From Planctomycetota bacterium (lineage in GTDB: Bacteria; Planctomycetota; UBA1135; GCA-002686595): a stretch of 64,000 bases of DNA. The notes beneath the pieces were generated by a model. The model was given only the letters and a program-made list of their open reading frames with translations, ran no database searches and was not told the DNA's origin. Positions 8,140-18,576 of the stretch are shown here, one piece after another; the stretch's first letter is position 1; every line of letters starts with the position of its first letter. The position numbers were made by a program, and so were the translations under genes. Location: positions 18,310 through 82,309 of the forward strand of contig PKCK01000082.1 of the NCBI GenBank assembly GCA_002862085.1, in the 5' to 3' direction.

Positions 8140-11100
8140 ATGGCACGCGCCCTCCAGCTCCTCCTCCTCTCCCTCGCGCTCCCCGCGTCGGCTGCGGCCG
8201 CGCCGCAGCTCGACCTCCCGAAGGTGCGCCGTGAGACCCCGGCGAAGCGCGAGCCCGCGCCGGCGAAGAGGCCGGCCGAGGGAGCGCGCCCCGCCGGCGG
8301 ACAGGACGGGGCGAAGTCGGGCGCGGACGACGTCTCACCCCGCGGGGACGTCGTCGGCGGCGACGCCGGGACGACCGAGAAGGTCGAGCCGATCCTGGGC
8401 CCCGACGGACGACCCGTCGGCACGCGCACGACGATCGGCGTGAACGTCCCCGGTGCGGGGAACGGTTCGAACGGCATCGGCGTGGAGCCGACCGGGCCCG
8501 ACGGGCCAGCGAGGCTCCACGGGGACCTGAGCCTGCCGAGCTCCCGGCGACGAACGGGCGCCGCGGCGGAGCCCGGAGACGCTCCTGCAGAATCCGTGGC
8601 CGCGCCCGATGAAGCGGTCATCGACCCCTTCGATCCGGTGACGGACGGCCGCGGCGCCGCTCGCGCGCTCTACGCAGAGCTCGTCCGTCAGCGCAGGATC
8701 ACCGATGAAACGGTCTCGCAGATCGCCGACCGCCTCGCACGGCTCGGGCCCGACGGGCTCCAGGTCGCGCGCTTCGCGCTCCAGCAGGAGGAGGCGCCCG
8801 TGGCGTTCGCCGGAGCGCGCGCGCTGCTCCTCGGCGGCGACGGGGCCGACGCCGATCGAGTCGTGAGGCTCCTGCGCGGGGACGTCCCGCCCAAGGCGGC
8901 CGCCGCGATCCTCGGCGAGCTCGTCGAACAGGATCCCGTGCGCGCCAGCAACGCGCTCCTCTGCGCGCTCTGCGCCCACGACGAGAAGCTCGTGCGGCGC
9001 GCGGCGCGGAGGGCGCTCGGGCCGCGCATCGGTCCGGAGGACCTGCCGGACCTCGCCCCGGCGTTCCAGGCGCGCCAGACCGAGGCCCGCCGCGGCGCCC
9101 TCGAGCTGATCGCGCGCATGGACTCCCCGGCCGCGGTCGACGCGCTCCTGATGTCCGTCGCCGACCGCTCGACGAGCGTCGCTGCCGTCGCCGTCGAGGC
9201 CCTCGCGCGCTCCGAGGACCCGCGGGTCGATCTGGAGCTTCGCCGGCAGGCCTTCGCGAAGGGGCTGATCGGCCGGTCCGAGGCCCTCTCCCTGCTCGCC
9301 CTCGTCGAGCGCGAGGACCGCACGACGCGCCCGCTCCTCGGCGAGGAGTCCGTCGAGCCCCTGATGGACGCCTTCCGCAGTCCCGTGCCCCTGGTCTCCA
9401 ACGTCGCGGCGGTGGCGCTCGCGGGGATCGGCTTCCGCAGTCCCCGCGTGTCCGAGACCGGCTGGCTGGACGACGTGGTGCCCTCGGCGCTCGTCGGCGT
9501 CGCTGCCGGTGCCCGCTACTTCGAGGGCTTCGACGTGGTCCGCGAACCGGCGCTGAGGCGTCTCAGGCAGATCGCGGGTGTGACCCACGGCAACGACGGG
9601 CCCGCCTGGTCTCGCTGGTGGGCTCTCGAGAAGGTGGGCTTCCGGGCCAGCCGCGCCGTGATCGAGGTGAAGCCCGCCGACGCGGCGCGCCTGGTGGTCG
9701 TGACCCAGGACCCCGAGGTCGGGCCGCCGATCCTGCTGGCGGGCGCGGCGCTCGCGGAGGACGAGGAGTGGCTCGCGGCGCAGCGGTCGGAGCCGTTGTT
9801 CCTTCCGGCCGGGGACGCGGCTGCCCTCATGGACATGCTCCAGCAGGAGGGGGTGTTCGGCTTCGAGCGTCTCCCCGGTCCCCGCGGAGCGATCGGGCTC
9901 CGGGGCCGGTCGTTCGAGGTGAGCGTGGGGGCGCGCAAGAAGTCCTTCCGGTTCGCCGAGGGGATGTCGCGCGCGTGGTTCTCTCGCGTTCTGACCCGCG
10001 TGGTCGCCCTCGAGCAGCAGCTCTCCTGGCAGCGCTACCTGGTGTCCGGCGCTCATGAGCGACCCCGGGACCTCTTCGTGCAGGAGAGGGAGTGGTGGGA
10101 GGCCCACCCGGCCGAGGCGGACCGTGTCGAGCGGGTCGAGGAGCTCGCCATGGCCCACGTCGTCTCGGTGTCGCCTGCGCGCCGCGCGCCCGCGCTCAAG
10201 GACCTGATCGAGCTCGACGACGCGTACGGAACGACGGGGCCGGAGGACGCCGCGCAGCTCCTCGAGCTGCTGGCCGACGGGACCATCTTCGGAGAGACGG
10301 CGCGCGCCCTCACCGAGCTGTGCCTGCGTGCCGCGGATCTCGAGGAGCGCGCCGCGACGGAGCCGCTCGCCGACGAGCAGCGTGCGGCGGCGCGGGCCCT
10401 GATCTCGACGCTCCACGACACCTACGGCGTGCTGGCGCGCTCCGAGATCGAGCGCGTTCTCGGCGCTCTCGACCACGCCGATCTGCTGGAGGCGGCCAGG
10501 GACGAGCGCGGCCTGCTCCGCGTCGCCGCCGCAGGCGTCATGGGCTCGTGCGAGCCCTCCATGGACGTCGTCGTTCGCGCCGAGGACACCGAGCTGCTCG
10601 TCGGCCTCGCCCTCGACGAGGAGGAGGAGGTCCAGGTGGCGGCGATCCGTGCCCTGCCGGGCTACGACCCCGTCCGCGCGCGCCCGATGCTGCTGGATCG
10701 CGCTTCGAGGGGCCGAGGCGCGGTGCGCGCCGCCGCGCTCGAGGCGCTGGGCGACGTGGAGGGCAGCTCGGACGTGGTGCAGGTGCTGATCGCCGGTCTG
10801 ACCGACCCCGAGGCCCGCTATCACCTGCCCGCGGCTCGCGGCCTCGGGAACCTGGGGACCCCGGAGACGGCGCCCCTCCTCGTGTCGCTCCTGCGCGCGA
10901 CGACGAAGCCCGCGCTGCGCGCCGAGGCCCGCGCCGGGCTCCGCCGCATGGGCAGCGCCGCGCGCCTCGACCTCGTCAGCGCGATGCGCTCCCCCGACCG
11001 AGGCCTGCGTCGGGAGGCGGCCCTGCTCCTCTCGCGCCTCGCGGAGCCGCGGACCGTCCCCGTCCTCGCGCGCCTCGCCGTCGAGGACCCCCAGGACGAG

Positions 11101-11511
11101 GAGATCCTCCACGAGCTCGCCGTGCTCACGTGCGTGGACTACCGGACCATGGACGTGCCCAGCGACGGCTACTACCGCTTCTGGGACGAGGCCGAGCAGC
11201 GCGATGCGTTCGCGTGGTTCGTCGCCGCTCTCGAGCGGCGTCGCCTGCGGGCCCCCGAGCGCGACGCCTTCGCGGGGGAGGGAACGGCCGAGGCCCGCGA
11301 GTTCCTCGTGGCGCTGCTCGCCGAGTTCGACGAAGGCGACCCGCTCCGCGAGCGTGCACGCCGTGAGCTCGAGCGGCTGATCGGCGAGCCCATCGGGCGT
11401 GTCCCCGTGGAGGAGCGCGCGAAGCTCGAGTGGCTCCAGGGCCTCCTGACGCGCGGGGAGCGCGCGGCGCGGCGCGGCGCGGCCCGCGATGCCATCGGGG
11501 TGGGTCGCTGA
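8140..11511 (+). CDS. Secreted HEAT-repeat protein
   Basis: A 1123-residue protein beginning with a clear signal peptide (hydrophobic stretch up to about residue 21, ending in an ASAAAA processing region). Residues 25-150 form a charged, Pro/Gly-rich low-complexity linker. From about 165 to 430 and again from 750 to 1010 there are alpha-helical HEAT/PBS-lyase-type repeats, for example VDALLMSVADRSTSVAAVAV and PETAPLLVSLLRATTKPALR. The middle part (about 470-700) is not repeat-like and is of unknown fold. Such proteins are periplasmic scaffolds, and they are common and long in planctomycetes. No enzyme motif is seen. The stop is 10 bases before the GTG start preferred for the lytic transglycosylase, so the two may be co-transcribed. 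A TATCCT box at 8083-8088 is a candidate -10. Confidence 0.85.
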   Translation: MARALQLLLLSLALPASAAAAPQLDLPKVRRETPAKREPAPAKRPAEGARPAGGQDGAKSGADDVSPRGDVVGGDAGTTEKVEPILGPDGRPVGTRTTIGVNVPGAGNGSNGIGVEPTGPDGPARLHGDLSLPSSRRRTGAAAEPGDAPAESVAAPDEAVIDPFDPVTDGRGAARALYAELVRQRRITDETVSQIADRLARLGPDGLQVARFALQQEEAPVAFAGARALLLGGDGADADRVVRLLRGDVPPKAAAAILGELVEQDPVRASNALLCALCAHDEKLVRRAARRALGPRIGPEDLPDLAPAFQARQTEARRGALELIARMDSPAAVDALLMSVADRSTSVAAVAVEALARSEDPRVDLELRRQAFAKGLIGRSEALSLLALVEREDRTTRPLLGEESVEPLMDAFRSPVPLVSNVAAVALAGIGFRSPRVSETGWLDDVVPSALVGVAAGARYFEGFDVVREPALRRLRQIAGVTHGNDGPAWSRWWALEKVGFRASRAVIEVKPADAARLVVVTQDPEVGPPILLAGAALAEDEEWLAAQRSEPLFLPAGDAAALMDMLQQEGVFGFERLPGPRGAIGLRGRSFEVSVGARKKSFRFAEGMSRAWFSRVLTRVVALEQQLSWQRYLVSGAHERPRDLFVQEREWWEAHPAEADRVERVEELAMAHVVSVSPARRAPALKDLIELDDAYGTTGPEDAAQLLELLADGTIFGETARALTELCLRAADLEERAATEPLADEQRAAARALISTLHDTYGVLARSEIERVLGALDHADLLEAARDERGLLRVAAAGVMGSCEPSMDVVVRAEDTELLVGLALDEEEEVQVAAIRALPGYDPVRARPMLLDRASRGRGAVRAAALEALGDVEGSSDVVQVLIAGLTDPEARYHLPAARGLGNLGTPETAPLLVSLLRATTKPALRAEARAGLRRMGSAARLDLVSAMRSPDRGLRREAALLLSRLAEPRTVPVLARLAVEDPQDEEILHELAVLTCVDYRTMDVPSDGYYRFWDEAEQRDAFAWFVAALERRRLRAPERDAFAGEGTAEAREFLVALLAEFDEGDPLRERARRELERLIGEPIGRVPVEERAKLEWLQGLLTRGERAARRGAARDAIGVGR

Positions 11512-11521
11512 GGCCAGCGTC

Positions 11522-12196
11522 GTGCGCCGCCGACGTGACACCTTCATGGGGCTGGTGCTCGCCGGCTTCGCGGCGGTCGTGCTGCCCGGGCTGATGGCCG
11601 TCGCCCTCGAGGGGCGTGCCGTCCTCGCCTCGGCGCCCGGGCGTGTCTTCGGGGCGATCCTGCGCGGACCGCTCGACGCCGGCGCCCTCGATCGGATCGA
11701 CGGTCTGCGCGAGGTCGTCGAGGCGGCCGCGGAGGCCGCGGGCGTGGAGCCCGCGCTCGTCGCCGGCGTCATCTTCGCGGAGAGCCGCGGAGTGGGCGGG
11801 CGGCGCTCGAGCGCGGGCGCCCTCGGCTTGATGCAGCTGATCCCGGCCGCGGGCCGTGACGCGGGCCGGCGCGCGGGGATCGAGGTCCCCGAGTCGGACG
11901 AGGAGCTGGAGGCCGCGCTGCTCGAGGACGACGAGCTCAACGTCCGCCTCGGCGCGGCGCACCTGCGCTGGCTGATCGACCACAGGGGGGATTGGGACGA
12001 CGAGGCGGTGCTGGTCTCCTACAACGCCGGGCGCGCCCGGCTCTTCGGCTGGATCGAGCGGGACGGCGGCTACGAGGCCTGGGTGCGCGGGGAGGAGGCG
12101 CGGGCCCGCCGCGGCGAGCGCACCACGGGGGCACTGGCGTACGCCCGGCAGGTCCAGCGGGTCCGGGACCGCTTCCGCGCGCGCTGGCGCCCCTGA
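11522..12196 (+). CDS. Lytic transglycosylase (SLT domain), membrane-anchored
   Basis: A 224-residue protein with an N-terminal arginine cluster followed by a hydrophobic segment (about residues 8-30), acting as an uncleaved anchor or signal peptide. The rest is a goose-type/Slt70-type lysozyme-like domain. The catalytic glutamate is Glu87 in FAESRG, followed by GALGLMQLIP (residues 99-108) and the YNAG motif near the C-terminal third. It should cleave peptidoglycan glycan strands in the periplasm to form 1,6-anhydromuropeptides. The GTG at 11522 is preferred because GAGG lies 8 nt upstream; an ATG at 11489 would overlap the preceding gene and add 11 residues. It follows the HEAT-repeat gene closely. 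Confidence 0.87.
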   Translation: MRRRRDTFMGLVLAGFAAVVLPGLMAVALEGRAVLASAPGRVFGAILRGPLDAGALDRIDGLREVVEAAAEAAGVEPALVAGVIFAESRGVGGRRSSAGALGLMQLIPAAGRDAGRRAGIEVPESDEELEAALLEDDELNVRLGAAHLRWLIDHRGDWDDEAVLVSYNAGRARLFGWIERDGGYEAWVRGEEARARRGERTTGALAYARQVQRVRDRFRARWRP

Positions 12197-12395
12197 GGCG
12201 CTCAGGTGCGGGGGACCGAACGCAGTTCGAACGCGCGCGTCACCGGACAGCGGATTCGATCCCGGTCCGCGCCAACAGAATCATCCCTCGGCCGTGGAGG
12301 GACCTCGGGACCGTCTGGTCTCATGTTCCGCCGGACCGGCCGCGGCGCGACGCCGTGAGCCTCCGCATCGAACCCACCGCGACGCACACCGAAAA

Positions 12396-13400
<1,005 letters not shown>

Positions 13401-13422
13401 TTCCGAGGGCGACGCGGCGATC

Positions 13423-14439
13423 ATGGGCTGGCTGACGGGCACGAGCGCGCACGGCGGGTCTCCGGAGACGGAGGGCGCGCCGCTGCTGCATCCGTCGCTG
13501 ATGGCGCGCGTGCGCCAGATCCAGGTCCGTACGCACCGGCTCGTGAACACGGCCCTGGCGGGCGGCTACCGCAGCACGTTCCGCGGTCAGGGCATCGAGT
13601 TCGAGGAGGTGCGTCCTTACCAGCCCGGTGACGAGGTGCGCAGCATCGACTGGAACGTCACGGCGCGCACGGGGGAGCCCTTCGTCAAGTCCTACCGGGA
13701 GGAGCGTCAGCTCACGATCCACATCGTGCTGGACACCGCCCTCGAGATGGACTTCGCGACCTTCGGCGAGACCAAGCGCGACGCCGCGAGTCAGCTGGCG
13801 GCGCTCCTCTCCTTCGTCGCGATCCGCCACCAGGACCGGGTCGGTCTGACCCTCTTCGGCTCCGAGCCCGGCCTGCACCTCGAGCCGGGTCGGGCCTCGC
13901 GCCACGTGCTCCGCCTCGTGCGTGAGATCCAGGCCGCGCGGGTGACGCCTGGACCCTCCTCGCTGCTCGCGGCCCTCGAGGGGCAAGCGGCCACCTTGAA
14001 GCGGCGCTCCCTCGTCTTCCTCTTCAGCGACTTCGCCGGCGTGGACGCGGAGGGCGCGGAGCTGGTGCGGGACGCGAGCGGCGAGGCGCGACGCTCCGCC
14101 GACTGGTCACGCGTCCTGCGTCGCCTCGGCGCGCGCCACGACGTGATCGCCGTACGTCTCGTGGACCGCTTCGAGGAGCAGCTCCCCGAGGCCGGGGTCC
14201 TGCGCCTCGTGCGCATGGGGGACGGGGAGACGGTCGAGGTCGACGGCCGCCGTGGAGCGGTGCGCGACGCGTGGCGAGACGCGGCCGAGGCTCGACGCGC
14301 CGCCCTGGGCGAGGTCTTCCGGCGCGCGCGGGTCGAGTGGATCGACGTGCGGACCGACGGCGACATCGCCGCGCCGTTGGTCGAGTTCTTCCGCCGGCGC
14401 GCTCAGGCCCGCGGCCCCCGATCCGGAGGCGCAGGATGA
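13423..14439 (+). CDS. DUF58 domain protein (VWA-like), Bat operon
   Basis: A 338-residue cytoplasmic protein with the DUF58 signature in order: FRGQGIEFEEVRPYQPGDEV (residues 53-72), then SIDWNVTARTGEPFVKSYREE (74-94). This leads into a VWA-like fold whose first metal-site motif reads DTALEM rather than DxSxS, so metal binding may be lost. DUF58 proteins are partners of MoxR ATPases in nearly all MoxR operons. The gene lies 22 bp after moxR, and its TGA overlaps the ATG of the next gene, so translation is probably coupled. Confidence 0.9.
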   Translation: MGWLTGTSAHGGSPETEGAPLLHPSLMARVRQIQVRTHRLVNTALAGGYRSTFRGQGIEFEEVRPYQPGDEVRSIDWNVTARTGEPFVKSYREERQLTIHIVLDTALEMDFATFGETKRDAASQLAALLSFVAIRHQDRVGLTLFGSEPGLHLEPGRASRHVLRLVREIQAARVTPGPSSLLAALEGQAATLKRRSLVFLFSDFAGVDAEGAELVRDASGEARRSADWSRVLRRLGARHDVIAVRLVDRFEEQLPEAGVLRLVRMGDGETVEVDGRRGAVRDAWRDAAEARRAALGEVFRRARVEWIDVRTDGDIAAPLVEFFRRRAQARGPRSGGAG

Positions 14440-15323
14440 CCCCGCTCCTCTTCCTCGCGCTGCAGGGCGTGAGCGTCACGAGCACCGTGAGGCCGCTGGA
14501 CCCCGCGGTGGAGAGTCCGTTCCCGATCGGCACGGAGCTGGTCTGGGAGGTCGTGGTCGACGACCCCGAACGCAGCGGCGGGAAGGACTTCGGCGTGGAC
14601 CTCGACGGTGACGGGGAGCCGGACGGCTACGACATCGCCTGGGAGATGCTCGGCAGCGAGGTCTCCACCGACGGGACGTTCGACTACTTCAAGGCCGTAC
14701 GCCTCATGCCCCTCGAGGGCGGGACCCTCTCCGTCCCGCCCTTCGGAGTGCGATTCTCCGACGGCGAGGAGGTGCTCGTCGAGCCCGTCGCCGTCGAGGT
14801 GCGCTCCGAGCTCCTGGGCGGTGAGGACGCGCCGCGGCCCGCGCCGGGATTCCGCGACGTCGAGGAGCGAGCCGGGCTCGGCGATCCCCGGATCGCCCTC
14901 GCGGCCCTGATCGCGCTGCTCGCGGTCCCGCTGCTGGCCTTCGCGTTCCTCCGTCGCGGTCGCAGCGCTGCGGCCGGCACGCCGGATCGCGGTCCCTCCG
15001 TCGCGCAGCGACTGGCCGCCCTCGATCCCGCCCTCGAGCCGCGGACCGCGGCGGCGGCGGTGGGGCCGCTGGTGCGTCTCGCCGCCGAGCAGTCGGCGGG
15101 CGCGAGCCGGCCCGCCGCGACCGATCAGGAGTGGGCGGCGTGGCTCCGGGGCCTCGAGGACCTGGACGACGCGGAGCTCCGCGAGGAGGGCGCGCGGCTC
15201 GTCGAGGAGGCGAGCGAGCTGCGGTTCCGCGGCGACGCGCCGACGAGCTTCGCGGCCAAGGACCTCCACGGACGGGCGACGGCGCTCGTCCAGCGCCTCG
15301 GCGGCGAGGAGAGCGCGCCGTGA
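14436..15323 (+). CDS. Bat operon membrane protein with short BatD-like domain
   Basis: A 295-residue protein with a weak signal sequence, an extracytoplasmic domain to about residue 150, a single membrane helix at 152-172 and a cytoplasmic tail rich in Ala/Glu helices. The external part has the layout of a single Oxygen_tolerance/BatD repeat (SVTSTVRPLDP at the start, SVPPFGVRFSDGEE near its end). It carries an odd Ca2+-loop-like stretch, DLDGDGEPDGYD (residues 55-66). Its place between DUF58 and the first VWA gene matches the DUF4381-type small membrane protein of other Bat operons. The ATG overlaps the previous stop (ATGA) and its own TGA overlaps the next GTG. The function of this position in the operon is not established. 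Confidence 0.8.
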   Translation: MTPLLFLALQGVSVTSTVRPLDPAVESPFPIGTELVWEVVVDDPERSGGKDFGVDLDGDGEPDGYDIAWEMLGSEVSTDGTFDYFKAVRLMPLEGGTLSVPPFGVRFSDGEEVLVEPVAVEVRSELLGGEDAPRPAPGFRDVEERAGLGDPRIALAALIALLAVPLLAFAFLRRGRSAAAGTPDRGPSVAQRLAALDPALEPRTAAAAVGPLVRLAAEQSAGASRPAATDQEWAAWLRGLEDLDDAELREEGARLVEEASELRFRGDAPTSFAAKDLHGRATALVQRLGGEESAP

Positions 15324-16378
15324 TCGCCGCGCTCACACAGGTCGTTCGCAGCACCGCGGAGGAGCGCTTCGAGGTGCTCGGAGTGGGATTCGCGGACCCG
15401 TGGTTCCTCGCGGCGCTCCCGGTCGGCGCGTGGCTCCTCTGGCGCGGCCGTGAATCGCGCCGCGGCGCCGCCGCGCGCGTGCCCGCCGTCGGCGGCCCCG
15501 AGGTGGCCCTCGCGACCGGGGTCCTCGGTCGCGTGGCCCAGGCGCTCCCGGCCGTCCTGCGGATCGCGTGCCTGGTCCTCGTCGTCGTGGCCCTCGCGCG
15601 GCCGCTCGAGGGGCGCGTGCAGGCATCGCGCCGCACGGAAGGCATCGACATCGCGCTCCTCCTCGACCGCTCGAGCTCCATGGAGCAGCGCGCGGCGCCC
15701 GGCGCGCCGCGCCGCTTCGACGTCGTCAAGCGCGTGGTCGAGGACTTCGCGCGGCGCCGCATGACCGACGAGGAAGGCGCGCGGGACAACATCGCGCTGC
15801 TCGGGTTCGCGGGCTACACCGACCTGCTCGTGCCCTTCACCCTCGACGCCGGGGCGATGACGCGCGTGCTCGCGGACGTGGAGACCGAGCGCGAGAAGTG
15901 GCTGGACGGCACGGCCATCGGGGGCGCCATGGCCCAGGCCATCGACATGCTCACCCGATCGGAGGCGGACTCGCGCATCGTCGTGCTGCTCACCGACGGC
16001 GAGGACAACGCGCCCGGCCAGCCGCCCATGCGCGCGGCGGCCGCCGCGGCCGAGCTCGGGATCCGGGTGTACACGGTGTTCGCCGGGCCGCGGGAGATCG
16101 CGACGCGCAGCCTGATCGGCGGGATCCGTCGCCAGAAGGTCGACGTGGGGGAGCTGCCCGAGATCGCCGAGCTCACGGGGGGCGTGTTCTTCCACGCGGA
16201 GAGCGAGGGGGAGCTCGAGGAGGCCTACCGGACGATCGAGGAGCTGGAGCGGACGCCGCGCGACGAGGAGACCTTCGCCGAGCGGTACGACCTCTATCCG
16301 CTGCTCCTCTCCCCGGCGCTGCTGCTCTACGCCCTCAGCGTCCTCTGCGGCGCGACCTTCGCGCGGAGGGTCCCGTGA
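15320..16378 (+). CDS. batA: BatA-type VWA membrane protein
   Basis: A 352-residue protein with N-terminal membrane helices (about 24-42 and 79-95), a cytoplasmic or periplasmic VWA domain, and a C-terminal membrane helix near residue 330-348. The metal ion-dependent adhesion site is intact: Asp116-x-Ser118-x-Ser120 (DRSSSM), the DGTAIGGAM threonine, and LLTDGEDN. In aerotolerance (Bat) operons two such VWA proteins follow MoxR-DUF58 and are thought to form a membrane complex that supports envelope integrity and stress resistance. The GTG at 15320 overlaps the preceding stop (GTGA); an in-frame extension upstream reads as antisense-like Arg/Pro sequence and was rejected. Confidence 0.9.
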   Translation: MIAALTQVVRSTAEERFEVLGVGFADPWFLAALPVGAWLLWRGRESRRGAAARVPAVGGPEVALATGVLGRVAQALPAVLRIACLVLVVVALARPLEGRVQASRRTEGIDIALLLDRSSSMEQRAAPGAPRRFDVVKRVVEDFARRRMTDEEGARDNIALLGFAGYTDLLVPFTLDAGAMTRVLADVETEREKWLDGTAIGGAMAQAIDMLTRSEADSRIVVLLTDGEDNAPGQPPMRAAAAAAELGIRVYTVFAGPREIATRSLIGGIRRQKVDVGELPEIAELTGGVFFHAESEGELEEAYRTIEELERTPRDEETFAERYDLYPLLLSPALLLYALSVLCGATFARRVP

Positions 16379-17451
16379 TGGCGCTCCTCGGCGGCTTCCT
16401 CGACGAGGTGCTGCGTCCGGGCCACGGCTGGTTCGCGCTCCTCGGACTCCTTCCGCTCGTCTGCGCGGCGGCCGTGCTCGGCCGGCGGCGCGCCATGCTC
16501 GCGCGCCTGGCCGAGCCCCGGCACCTGGAGCGACTGTTCCCGGACCTCGCCCGGCGCGCCGGCGCGGGGAAGGACCTCGGCGCCTGGCTCGCGCGCCGGG
16601 GCTGGCTGCGCGCGGTGCTCTCGGCCGCGGCGGCGGCGCTGCTCGCTCTCGCCCTTCTCGGCCCCGTGCGGGGCTTCGCGCTCGTGCCCGTGGCCACGCG
16701 CCAGATCGACGTCGTCGTGTGCCTCGACACGTCGCGCTCGATGCTCGTGGAGGACGTCGAGCCGAGCCGCCTCGCGCGTGCGAAGAACGAGGTGGCGGCG
16801 CTGTTCGACGCCATGCGCGGCGAGCGGGTCGGGCTGGTGGCCTTCGCCGGGCTCGCGCGCATGGTCGCGCCGCTCACCAAGGACGTGGACACCGCGCGGT
16901 TCTTCCTCGAGCGGCTCTCGCCCGACGACAATCGCAAGGGCGGCACGGACATCGGAGCGGCCCTGCGCCTCGCCTTGGATCGCCTCGACGCGGACGCTGG
17001 CGCGAACCAGGCGATCGTCGTTGTCACCGACGGCGAGGATCTCTCCGGGGAAGGCCTCGACGCCGCCGAGGAGGCGGCTGCGCGGGGGGTGGTCGTGCAC
17101 GTCCTCGGCCTCGGGACCGCGGCGGGTGGCAAGGTCCCCGACGGCATGGGGGGCTTCGTCGTGGACGGTTCACAGGAGGGGCGTGGTGAGGAGGTCGTGT
17201 CTCGCCTGGAGTCGAGCACCCTGCGCGCCCTCTCCGAGGCGACCGGCGGGATCTACCTCGAAGCGAAGGGCCGCGTGCTGCCGCTGGAGGAGCTCTACCG
17301 CCGCGCCATCGCGGTCATGGAGGGCCGTGACCTCGTGGACGGGAAGGAACGCGTGCCGCGGGATCGCTACCAGTGGCCGCTGCTCGCGGCGTTGATCGCG
17401 CTCCTGGTCGAGGGCGCCCTGCGCGACGCGCGGGCGAGGAGGAGCGCCTAG
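16378..17451 (+). CDS. batB: BatB-type VWA membrane protein
   Basis: A 357-residue paralogue of the preceding protein with the same layout: two N-terminal hydrophobic segments (about 18-34 and 80-97), a VWA domain with DTSRSM (Asp117, Ser119, Ser121), GTDIG and VTDGEDLSG, and a last helix at about 335-350. The BatA/BatB pair is the membrane core of Bat systems. The ATG shares its A with the last base of the batA stop codon (TGATG). It ends in TAG, directly followed by the GTGATG of the next gene, so the two are tightly coupled. Confidence 0.9.
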   Translation: MALLGGFLDEVLRPGHGWFALLGLLPLVCAAAVLGRRRAMLARLAEPRHLERLFPDLARRAGAGKDLGAWLARRGWLRAVLSAAAAALLALALLGPVRGFALVPVATRQIDVVVCLDTSRSMLVEDVEPSRLARAKNEVAALFDAMRGERVGLVAFAGLARMVAPLTKDVDTARFFLERLSPDDNRKGGTDIGAALRLALDRLDADAGANQAIVVVTDGEDLSGEGLDAAEEAAARGVVVHVLGLGTAAGGKVPDGMGGFVVDGSQEGRGEEVVSRLESSTLRALSEATGGIYLEAKGRVLPLEELYRRAIAVMEGRDLVDGKERVPRDRYQWPLLAALIALLVEGALRDARARRSA

Positions 17452-17454
17452 GTG

Positions 17455-18576
17455 ATGAAGTACTGGACGATCACCGCCCTCGCCGCCGCGGCGCCGCTCG
17501 TCGGTTGCTCGCCGCCGGAGACGGACGGCCCCGCTCCCTGGACGGGCGGTCTCGCGGAGGGCCTCGAAGAGATCGCGCGCCTCGCCGGCGCCGCGCAGCA
17601 CGACGAGGCGCTCGTCGTCGCTGATCGCATGGTCGTGCCGGACGCGTACGCGCGCTTCCGCGCGAGCCTCGATCGATGGACGGGCGGCGTGCTCGAGCGC
17701 GTCCTCTCGCCGGTCACCGAGACCCTCGACTGGATCGGCGTCGACGCCCTGAGCGCGCGCGCGCTCGGTGAGGTGGCGTTCGCGCGCGGGGCCACCCTCG
17801 CGCTGCAAGCGAAGAGCCTGGAGGCCGACGAGCGTGACGCCGCCCTCCGAGACGCCGAGGATGCCTTCGAGCGCGCCCGAGCCGCCGCCAGCGATGTCCG
17901 CGCCGACGCCGTCTGCGCCCTCGGCGTGCTCGATCTCGTCGAAGGCGAGGCGGTGCGCGCCACGATCCCCGAGATCTCGGGCGCGCCGGCCGCCCCGACT
18001 CCCTCAACCGGGAGCCCGGGTGGTCCGCCGGCGACGGAGGACGACGCCCCCGATCCCCTCGAGGTCGCTCGCGGCCACTACCTCGCTGCGAAGGAGCACT
18101 TCGTCGAGGGCCTGCGCTTTCATCCGGACCGTCCCGGTGACGCTCGCCGCGCCGAGATCCGCGCGCTCACGCGCGCCGGGTCCGAGCTCTGCATCCGCCG
18201 TCTGCGCGAGCTCGACGAGCTCGAGCAGCAGCGCGAGGAGCAGCAGCCCCCCCCGGAGCAGCAGCCCCAGGACGGCGAGTCCGGTGAGGGCGACCCCGAC
18301 GGAGAGCCCCAGGACCAGGAACCCTCCGAGCAGTCGCCCGAGGAGCAGCAGGAGGGCGAGGAGCCCGAGGAACAGCCGGAGGGTGAGGCCGACGAGCAGG
18401 AGGGCGAGGAGCAGGAGTCGGAGCCGGACTCCGAGCAGGAGATCGAGGAGCGCGCCATGACCAAGGAGGAGCTCGAGCGGTTCCTCGAGGAGGCGCGCGA
18501 GAACCAGGAAGAGGGCGAGGAGCGTCGCCGCACCCTCATCCAGAAGCGCAAGGTCCCGACGCAGCGAGACTGGTGA
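17455..18576 (+). CDS. batC: BatC-like lipoprotein with Glu/Gln-rich tail
   Basis: A 373-residue exported lipoprotein: short signal sequence and lipobox LVGC with Cys18. Residues 40-250 are helical with TPR-like spacing (for example ALGEVAFARGATLALQAKSL). Residues about 250-345 are an extreme Glu/Gln/Pro/Asp low-complexity tail, the same architecture as BatC proteins (TPR plus acidic tail). A short basic end follows. It starts at GTG 17452 or ATG 17455 directly after the batB stop, and its TGA overlaps the next start. The role is inferred from position and architecture; sequence similarity in such regions is weak. Confidence 0.8.
   Translation: MKYWTITALAAAAPLVGCSPPETDGPAPWTGGLAEGLEEIARLAGAAQHDEALVVADRMVVPDAYARFRASLDRWTGGVLERVLSPVTETLDWIGVDALSARALGEVAFARGATLALQAKSLEADERDAALRDAEDAFERARAAASDVRADAVCALGVLDLVEGEAVRATIPEISGAPAAPTPSTGSPGGPPATEDDAPDPLEVARGHYLAAKEHFVEGLRFHPDRPGDARRAEIRALTRAGSELCIRRLRELDELEQQREEQQPPPEQQPQDGESGEGDPDGEPQDQEPSEQSPEEQQEGEEPEEQPEGEADEQEGEEQESEPDSEQEIEERAMTKEELERFLEEARENQEEGEERRRTLIQKRKVPTQRDW

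Noticed and set aside
8335..11940. A 1201-codon open frame on the minus strand
   Set aside because: It lies opposite the HEAT-repeat gene, has a composition set by the other strand's codons (runs of Arg, Gly, Glu, His) and shows no domain. In DNA this GC-rich long antisense frames arise by chance.
12294..12395. N-terminal extension of MoxR from GTG 12294
   Set aside because: The 34 extra residues are Arg/Pro/His-rich and unlike any MoxR N terminus.
15131..15319. N-terminal extension of BatA
   Set aside because: The added residues are the preceding gene read in another frame; the GTG overlapping its stop fits the operon pattern.
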